64,000 nucleotides of DNA from contig NC_021833.1 of the NCBI RefSeq assembly GCF_000439455.1, positions 62,001 to 126,000 of the forward strand. The letters are read 5' to 3'. Positions 57,439 through 64,000 of this stretch are shown here, in pieces; positions within the stretch are counted from its first letter, which is position 1; each line of letters opens with the position of its first letter. The position numbers and the translations under genes were made by a program. This DNA is from Spiroplasma diminutum CUAS-1 (lineage in GTDB: Bacteria > Bacillota_I > Bacilli_A > Mycoplasmatales > Mycoplasmataceae). The notes beneath the pieces are model-generated. The model was not told where the DNA came from. It did not search any database and saw nothing but the letters and a program-made list of their open reading frames with translations.

Positions 57439-59157
57439 ATGTCTAACAAATTATCAGGAATTGGTGCAAGTAATGGTATATCTATTGCAAAAGTATATAT
57501 ACTTGACGAACAACCAATAGTTATTTCAGAAACAAAAACAACTGATGTTGAAAGTGAACTTTCAATTATAAGCTCATCAATTGAAAAGGCAAAAGCAGAT
57601 TTACTTAGCTTGCAAGGAATTGCTAAAGAAAAATTAGGTGAAGAAAAGGCTGCAATCTTTGAAGCACATGCTTCAATTTTAGAAGATCCAGCTATGGCAG
57701 AAGAGTTTACATCATTGGTAAAAGAACAAAATTATAATGCTGCAAAAGCAATTAAAGAGGTTGCTGACAAATATATGGCAATGTTTGAAGCAATGGATGA
57801 TGATTATTTTAAAGAAAGAGCTGCTGACATTAAAGACGTAACTGAAAGATTAATTAGATACGTATTAAATATGCCAGTTGCAGATTTGGCAACAATTAAT
57901 GAAGAAGTTATTATTGTTGCAGAAGATTTAACACCTTCACAAACTGCTCAATTAAACCCAAAATTTGTTAAAGGGTTTGCATGTAATATTGGTGGAAGAA
58001 CTAGTCATGCTGCTATAATGGCAAGAAGTTTAGAAATTCCTGCAGTTTTAGGGTTAAAAACTATTTTACATGATGTTAAAGAAGGAGATATTTTAGCTTT
58101 AAATGGTGAAACAGGTGATGTTGAAATTAATCCAACAGACAAGAATGAATGAGAAAAATTAGCAAATGAGTTTGCTAAGGAAAAAGATGAATTAAAAAAA
58201 TTAAAAGATCAACCAACTTTAACTAAAGATGGATTTGATGGATTCGTTCTTGAGGGAAACATTGGTAGTCCAAAAGATGTTGAAGCTGTACTTGAAAATG
58301 GTGGAGAAGCTGTTGGTCTGTTTAGAAGTGAATTCTTATATATGGATAATGATCATTTCCCAACTGAAGAAGAACAATTCGTTTCATATAAAAAAGTTGT
58401 TGATGAAATGAATGGTAAATTAACAGTTATTAGAACTTTGGATATTGGTGGAGATAAAAAATTATCATATTTCTCATTTCCAGAAGAAATGAACCCATTT
58501 TTAGGATATCGTGCTATCAGATTTACACTGGATAGAAAAGATATTTTTAAAGATCAAATTAGAGCTTTATTAAGAGCTAGTGCATTTGGACCAGTTGGTA
58601 TTATGTTCCCAATGATTGCTACAGTTGATGAATTCTTAGCTGCAAAACAATTTACACTAGATTGTAAAGCAGATTTAGAAAAAGAAGGTCATAAAATTGG
58701 AACTGACTTAGAAATTGGAATGATGGTAGAAATACCTGCAGCAGCAGTTAATGCAGAAAACTTTGCAAAACATGCAGACTTCTTCTCAGTTGGAACAAAT
58801 GATTTAATTCAATATACAATGGCAGCAGATAGAATGAGTGAAAATGTAACTTACCTATATCAACCATATAATCCATCAATTTTAAAATTATTAAAAATGA
58901 CAATAGATGGCGCACATAAACATGGTAAATGAGCTGGAATGTGTGGAGAAATGGCTGGAGAACCTGATGCTATTCCATTATTAATGGGATTAGGACTTGA
59001 TGCGTACTCAATGTCAGCTACAAGTATTTTAAAAGCAAGAAGCATTATGTCAAAACTTACTTTAAAAGAAACACAAGAATTAGCTAATAAAGCATTAGAA
59101 TGTGAAACATCTGATCAAGTTATTAAATTAGTTAAAGAATTAATGGAAAATAAATAA
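57439..59157 (+). CDS. ptsI: PTS Enzyme I
   Basis: Phosphoenolpyruvate-protein phosphotransferase, first step of all PTS sugar uptake. The 572-residue protein has the phospho-accepting His190 in [13 protein letters not shown], the PEP-binding RSEFLYMDN and the C-terminal GMCGEMAGE cysteine. AGGAGG before ATG 57439 fixes the start; an in-frame ATG at 57418 is upstream of that Shine-Dalgarno and unlikely. crr follows in its own unit at 59281. Confidence 0.97.
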
Positions 59158-59160
59158 TTT

Positions 59161-59192
59161 AAAAATCTATAAGAAAGCTTATAGATTTTTTT
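59161..59192 (+). terminator. Terminator after ptsI
   Basis: AAAAATCTATAAG (59161-59173) pairs with CTTATAGATTTTT (59178-59190); T-rich end. Confidence 0.9.
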
Positions 59193-59280
59193 ATGCATAA
59201 TAGCAAATTTAACTAATTATAAAAATAGAAATAAATAAGTTCTTTTTATTGTAAAATAAGTTGGAGGAGAAGGTATTATT

Positions 59281-59757
59281 ATGGGATTATTCACAAAAAA
59301 TAAAAATTTAGATATTTTTGCACCAGTTGATGGTGAAATTATTGATCTTTCAAAAGTAGAAGACGAAGTGTTTTCAGAAAAAATGTTAGGTGATGGATTG
59401 GCAATTATTCCTGAAAATGGAGAATTTGTAGCACCAATTGATGGAAAATTAGTAACAGTTTTCCCAAGTGGTCATGCATATGGTATTGCTAACTCAAATG
59501 GAGTTGAAATTTTATTACATATAGGATTAGATACTGTATCACTAAACGGAGAAGGTTTTGATATAAATGTTAAACAAGGTCAAAACGTTAAAAAAGGTGA
59601 CTTATTAGTTAATGTTGATATAGAATCAGTATCTAAAAAAGTTCCTTCAATGCAAACACCATTAATTTTTACAACAGATTCAATGAGTGGAAGAAGTTTT
59701 GAAATAGTAAAAACTGGAAAAGTTAAAAAAGGTGACTTGATTGCACAAGTAAAATAA
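59281..59757 (+). CDS. crr: PTS EIIA, glucose type
   Basis: A 158-residue single-domain EIIA of the glucose/sucrose family. The phosphorylated residue is His80 in ILLHIGLDTVSL; the second active-site histidine is His65 in SGHAYGI. GGAGGAGAAGG precedes ATG 59281. Being a free-standing EIIA, it can serve several EIIBC permeases located elsewhere. It takes phosphate from HPr (44300). Confidence 0.95.
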   Translation: MGLFTKNKNLDIFAPVDGEIIDLSKVEDEVFSEKMLGDGLAIIPENGEFVAPIDGKLVTVFPSGHAYGIANSNGVEILLHIGLDTVSLNGEGFDINVKQGQNVKKGDLLVNVDIESVSKKVPSMQTPLIFTTDSMSGRSFEIVKTGKVKKGDLIAQVK

Positions 59758-59771
59758 TAACTATTTTACTA

Positions 59772-59797
59772 AAAAACCTCTGTGTGAGGTTTTTTTC
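59772..59797 (+). terminator. Terminator after crr
   Basis: AAAAACCTC (59772-59780) pairs with GAGGTTTTT (59786-59794), then T residues. Confidence 0.85.
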
Positions 59798-59840
59798 TTT
59801 TTAATAGATATTAGTAGTAAAATTAAATAAGGTGAAATTT

Positions 59841-60821
59841 ATGAAAAATTATATAAAAAAATTAAGAGATAAACATTTTAATTTAAGTGAAGAATCTAAA
59901 TTTAGATTTGATATATTAAATTATAAAACAGATGGAATGATATTTATTTCAAGTGTTTTATTAGTACCTTTATTTTTAGCATTATTTATATTTTTTATTA
60001 GTTTTAACGATAAAAATTCTTTAGATGGTTGACCAACTACTGTATTTTCAGTCTTTTATTTATTGTCAGTAGCAACAGGATTAATATTTCATATATTAAG
60101 AAATGGAAGGCAATCTTTTAAAACTGGATACCTTTGAATATATATGTTTATTCTTGGACCACAAGTTGTTGCATTACCTATTATTTTTATAATTCCTTTA
60201 CTTGCAATATTTTCACAAGAACAAGGTATAGTAAATTGATATTCATCAATTTTAATTACTATTTTTACAGAATTAATAATATTAATATTAGCAGCGGTTT
60301 ATAATAAAAAATTTTTTAAAAGATTAAAAGAAACATTTAAAACAAAATGAAAGGAATTAATAGTAGTTACTCTAATTGGAACAATTTTATTATTTTTAAT
60401 TTCAACATTTTTATTTTCTAATTTAATTGAAACAAAATTATTTGGTTTACCTGAAAGTCAAAATGAAATTAATTTAAAAAAGATGTTAAATGGTGAAAAT
60501 GGAAATGGAGTAAAAATATCTGCAATTATTTTACTTTTTATTTTAACAGTTGTACTAGCTCCTATATGTGAAGAATTATGTATGAGAGATAGCTTTAATC
60601 TAAATGCATCAAATAGATGATTAGGATTTGTAGGAAGTGCAATGTTTTTTGGATTTATTCACTATGGTCCATCTTTTGACTTTGAACATTTTTTAAGTTA
60701 TACATCTGCTGGTTTTATACTATCGGGAATCTTCTTATTTACAAAAGGAAATGCAACTTACACATGAACATTACATTTAACAAATAATTTAATTGCATTT
60801 ATTTTAGTATTATCAGTTTAA
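59841..60821 (+). CDS. CPBP family intramembrane metalloprotease-like protein
   Basis: A 326-residue protein with about eight membrane helices and the CPBP (Abi/CAAX protease) motifs: EELCMRDSF (EExxxR), GFIHYG (FxxxH) and HLTNN at the end. Family members cleave or scaffold membrane proteins and prenylated or bacteriocin peptides. AAGGTGA precedes ATG 59841; an in-frame GTG at 59832 overlaps that Shine-Dalgarno. Substrate unknown. Nine TGA codons or so are read as Trp. Confidence 0.82.
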
Positions 60822-60839
60822 AAGTAGAAAGAGGTCTTT

Positions 60840-61733
60840 ATGACACTTATTAAAGTAAATCAAAATGATGTAGATCAAACAATATTTAATTTTATAAAAA
60901 AGAATTATAAATCAACAAACTTATCAATAATATATAAATGATTTAGAAAAGGTAAAATTAAAATAAATGATATTAGAGTTAAAGATCTAAAAATAAAAAT
61001 AAAATTAAATGATGAGGTTAAAGTTTTTGATAGTAGTCAAACTGAAAAAAGAGATCAATTTATAGAAGTTGATTTTTCAAATTTATCTATAATTTATGAA
61101 GATGAAAATATTTTGATAGTTGATAAAGAACCAAATCTAGAAGTTCATTCACCTGTAAATATTAATTTAGATCAAATAGTTAAAAGTTATTTAAAAAATA
61201 AAAAAGAATATAATCCAGAAGAAGAAAATAGTTTTGTAATAAGTCATGTTCATAGAATTGATAAACTTACAAAGGGATTGGTAATTTATGCAAAGAATAA
61301 AATAACTTTAGACATTTTATTAAAGGAATTAAATAATAAGAGCAAAATTACTAAACTTTATTTAGCAAAAACTGAGAATAGTAACTTACAAACGGGAAAA
61401 ATATCTGGTTATATAAAATATGACAATGATAATCAAAAAGCTAAGTTTAGGGTTGAAAAATTTAACAATGCTAAAAAAGTAGAACAAATTAATAGACTAA
61501 TTGATGAGACTAAAAATATTTATGAGATTCAAATAATAACAGGTAGAAAACATCAAATTAGAGCTGTATGTAATTTTTATAAAGCACCAATTTGTAAAGA
61601 CTTTAGATATGGTGGAGAAAGAAGTAGTTTAAGAGAAATAGATTTAATTGCTTATAAGTTAATTTTTAATGATTTTGAAGGATACTTATCTTACTTAAAT
61701 GGTAATGAATACAAATCAAATTATAATTTTTAA
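60840..61733 (+). CDS. RluA-family 23S rRNA pseudouridine synthase
   Basis: A 297-residue protein with an S4-like N-terminal region (WFRKGKIKINDIRVKD) and the RluA catalytic core: HRIDKLTKGLVIYAK (catalytic Asp in the HRxD motif), IYEIQIITGRKHQIRA. It fits RluC/RluD-type enzymes that modify the large-subunit rRNA. GAAAGAGG precedes ATG 60840, 18 nt after the CPBP gene. The exact target cannot be read from sequence here. Confidence 0.88.
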
Positions 61734-61769
61734 TGTTAAAATTATATTAATGTGTCAGGAGGTTGAACA

Positions 61770-63665
61770 ATGTTATCTACAAGACAAGGTATTTTCAGTG
61801 TAATTGTTGGTACAACAATCTCAACTTTTAATGCAATAATTCAATTTTTAACAATGTATTGAGTACTTGAAAAATTTGGAACAGAGTTTAACGGGTTTAT
61901 ACGTTTAGTAACATCTTTTTCAGCAATAATTGCAACAGCTGAAGGTGCGCTTGGTATAGCAGCTTCAATATTACTGGTAAAACCATTAGTTAATAATGAT
62001 TGAATTAGTGCAAATGAAATATATTCAACAGCAAAAAAAAGTTTTAGAAGATCTGCAATAACAAGTTTAGCATTAGTTACACTAACTGCTATTTTTTATC
62101 CATTATATGCAGGGGTAAGTGCTAATGGTAATATATTTAATCCAAATAGTTGAAAAGGTATTGGTCTAATATTAACAGGAGCAGAAAAGGGTTTCGCTCC
62201 GTATTGAATGTTAATGTTTGTTGCTCTAATATTTGGGACTAAGAATTTTGTTTCTGCTTTTTGATTTAGTGTTTATGAAACAATAATAATAGCCGATAAT
62301 AAAAATGTTATTAGAAGAATTACTATTTTGTTCTCAGATATTCTAGTAAGTGGTCTTACATTTTATTTACTTGCAACAGTTGAAAATCCAATATTACCTT
62401 TTATTCCAACATTACTTTACTCTCCAATAAAGGGTTTATTAATTTATATGTATGTTAAAAAGAAATATTTATGATTAAAATATTACAGAGATTTTAATAG
62501 TTTTAAATTGAATACAACCACATCAAAAATAACATGATCTAATTTAGGTTCAACTTTATTATTGAATTCTGATATAGCTATTGCTTCAATTATATTAGGA
62601 CTTAGTGTTTCTTCTACTCTATCACTTTATTTAGTTGTAGCACTAAATGTTAGATTGATTATGACAAACTTTGTTGTTTCTTTTAGAGAATTCTTTGTTA
62701 CTTTAGTTGCTAAAAGAGGAAGAATTGGCTGAGAAAGTTATACAAAGTACGAGCTTTATACATATTTAATTGCTGCATTTACATTTATCAATATGTCAAT
62801 TTTATCTCCATATTTTGTAAGCGCATTATATGCAAAAAATATTGTCATTGATTCAGCTGATGTTTGAAATAGAAACGCTTTTGAATTTATGTTTTATACA
62901 CCAAACTTTTCAATACTTTATGGAGCAATTACTGCCTTTACAATACTTTGTGATGGTCAAATGACTCTTATTCAAGCAAAGGGAAGATATGGAGAGGTAT
63001 CAAAATTTCAAAATATTATAGGAATTATTTATATAATTGGGGCAGTCTTAATAACTTTTATTTTGGTAACATCAAAAGTTGGTGGAGAGTATACATTAGT
63101 GGTTGGTATTATAAGTATGTACACTGTTAAATTAGTATCCTTAATAATTAGATATAGTTATTTATGAATCTATGTTTGAAAATATGTTACTTATAATTCA
63201 ACTAAGAAAAATGTTTTAAATAACTTTTTAATTCTTATAATACCAATAATTTTGAGTGCAATATTAAATGTTTTATTTATTAGTAAAAAATTGAATATTG
63301 AAAAATCAACAGATCCTTCTGCGCATATTGCACCATTAATTGCTCTATTCTTTACAACAATTTTCGTTTCAATGACATTGTTAATATTATTTTCTTACAT
63401 TTTAAATGCAAAAGCATTTAATGGTATTATAAGAAATCTACCAATAGTTCAAAAAATTGTAACAAATAGATCCTCAGAACAAAGAAAAAAAAGATTTGAA
63501 GAATATGGTATAGATGTAGATGGAATTGTTGATAAAGGAAATCAAATTTCACATGCTATGTATGGTATTGAAGATAGTTCATTAAATAGTGAAATTCTTA
63601 ATGAATCAACAGAAATTAGCATAAATCCTAAAAGTGAAAATATTTTTGTTTTAAAAGGTAAGTAA
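61770..63665 (+). CDS. Multi-helix flippase-like membrane protein
   Basis: A 631-residue protein with about twelve to fourteen hydrophobic segments and an arrangement reminiscent of polysaccharide/MATE-type flippases (opening GIFSVIVGTTISTFNAIIQF, later STLLLNSDIAIASIILGLS). The C-terminus is a hydrophilic tail of about 75 residues. AGGAGG precedes ATG 61770. I infer a lipid-linked sugar flippase role from layout; a capsule or glycolipid partner could be the glycosyltransferase at 39142, but nothing links them directly. Confidence 0.65.
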
Positions 63666-63688
63666 AATCGATTTTATCGATTTTTTTT
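63665..63688 (+). terminator. Terminator after the flippase-like gene
   Basis: AAATCGAT (63665-63672) pairs with ATCGATTT (63676-63683), then T residues. Confidence 0.85.
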
Positions 63689-63748
63689 ATTTAATTTTAA
63701 GGAATAGTTTAATACTTTCAAGGTGCTATAATTTAGAAAGGTGAAAAT

Positions 63749-64000
63749 ATGGTAAATACTTCAATTTTTATTGCTTTAGGAATAGCAATGTTATATCTGT
63801 TTATGTTTTATACATCAGGTTTAATAATTACTGAATTATTCAAATTTAGAATAAAAAATTATTTTGTAGCAATAGCTACAGGTTTTTTTAGTTATTTTAC
63901 TTTTATTTCAGTTGCAACTTTCCCATTACAATTAATATCAGTTCTCCCATATGTTTTCTTTGTATATTATATTTTCGCAATATCAATTATTTATTTAATA
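63749..64000 (+). CDS. Membrane protein, truncated by the window edge
   Basis: ATG 63749 with AAAGGTGA upstream and TATAAT at 63727-63732. The visible 84 residues are nearly all hydrophobic, with about three membrane segments (MVNTSIFIALGIAMLYLFMF first). The frame is open to base 64000. No family can be assigned from this part. Confidence 0.6.
   Translation, partial: MVNTSIFIALGIAMLYLFMFYTSGLIITELFKFRIKNYFVAIATGFFSYFTFISVATFPLQLISVLPYVFFVYYIFAISIIYLI

Noticed and set aside
1-64000. CRISPR arrays, IS elements, prophage genes, replication origin
   Set aside because: No repeat-spacer pattern, transposase, phage structural gene or DnaA-box cluster was seen.

Overview
The window is a gene-dense, strongly AT-rich piece of a Mollicutes chromosome. 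Nearly every long gene reads through several in-frame TGA codons, with TGG rare, so TGA is tryptophan; without that, most genes here look broken when they are not. The gene set fits the Spiroplasma/Mesoplasma/Entomoplasma branch: PTS parts with HprK, two lgt genes, LemA with DUF3137-like proteins, a tmRNA tag of Mesoplasma/Spiroplasma type, a nucleoside ABC importer, and a ribonucleotide reductase small subunit of the metal-free type described from Mesoplasma. I cannot fix genus or species. Only three genes lie on the minus strand, each sharing a terminator hairpin with a convergent plus-strand neighbour. I found no rRNA or tRNA genes, insertion sequence, prophage or CRISPR array.

Layout. 1-1954: end of an ABC ATPase and its large-loop permease. 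2101-8692: uvrB-uvrA-folC and a probable folate ECF S component. 8747-14589: hprK-lgt-trxB-lgt-whiA and a small XRE regulator. 14628-22393: a cysteine-free rhodanese-like protein (minus), lemA, three DUF3137-like paralogues, secG-rnr-smpB and a membrane protein (minus). 22483-22895: tmRNA (ssrA). 22939-27557: a membrane protein with decayed GGDEF and EAL domains, mgtE, trmB and a membrane protein (minus). 27634-33848: purine riboswitch, nucleoside-binding lipoprotein, ABC ATPase and two permeases, the first carrying about 300 extra residues of coiled coil; then deoD, tsaD, an RpiR-type regulator and a hydrolase. 37682-44211: asnS, a glycosyltransferase, an RDD protein, a beta-lactamase-fold protein and pcrA. 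44300-48747: ptsH and a cobalamin-riboswitch-like leader followed by nrdF-nrdI-nrdE. 49075-57351: two more copies of the large-loop ABC module, preceded by an 18-T run, then an ABC exporter with a small membrane partner. 57439-64000: ptsI, crr, a CPBP protein, an RluA-type pseudouridine synthase, a flippase-like membrane protein and a truncated membrane protein.

How it fits together. ptsI, ptsH and crr are the general PTS phosphorelay, and hprK acts on Ser46 of HPr. The nucleoside importer plus deoD is purine salvage under a purine aptamer. smpB, ssrA and rnr form the trans-translation and RNA-decay set. nrdFIE makes deoxynucleotides without a metal cofactor in the small subunit.

Most notable: a cobalamin-type aptamer in front of a B12-independent, metal-free (V-P-K) ribonucleotide reductase operon; a catalytically dead GGDEF-EAL membrane protein; a nucleoside permease fused to a long coiled coil; an Lgt copy lacking its essential histidine; and a triplicated large-loop ABC module, one copy beside a long homopolymer at its promoter.
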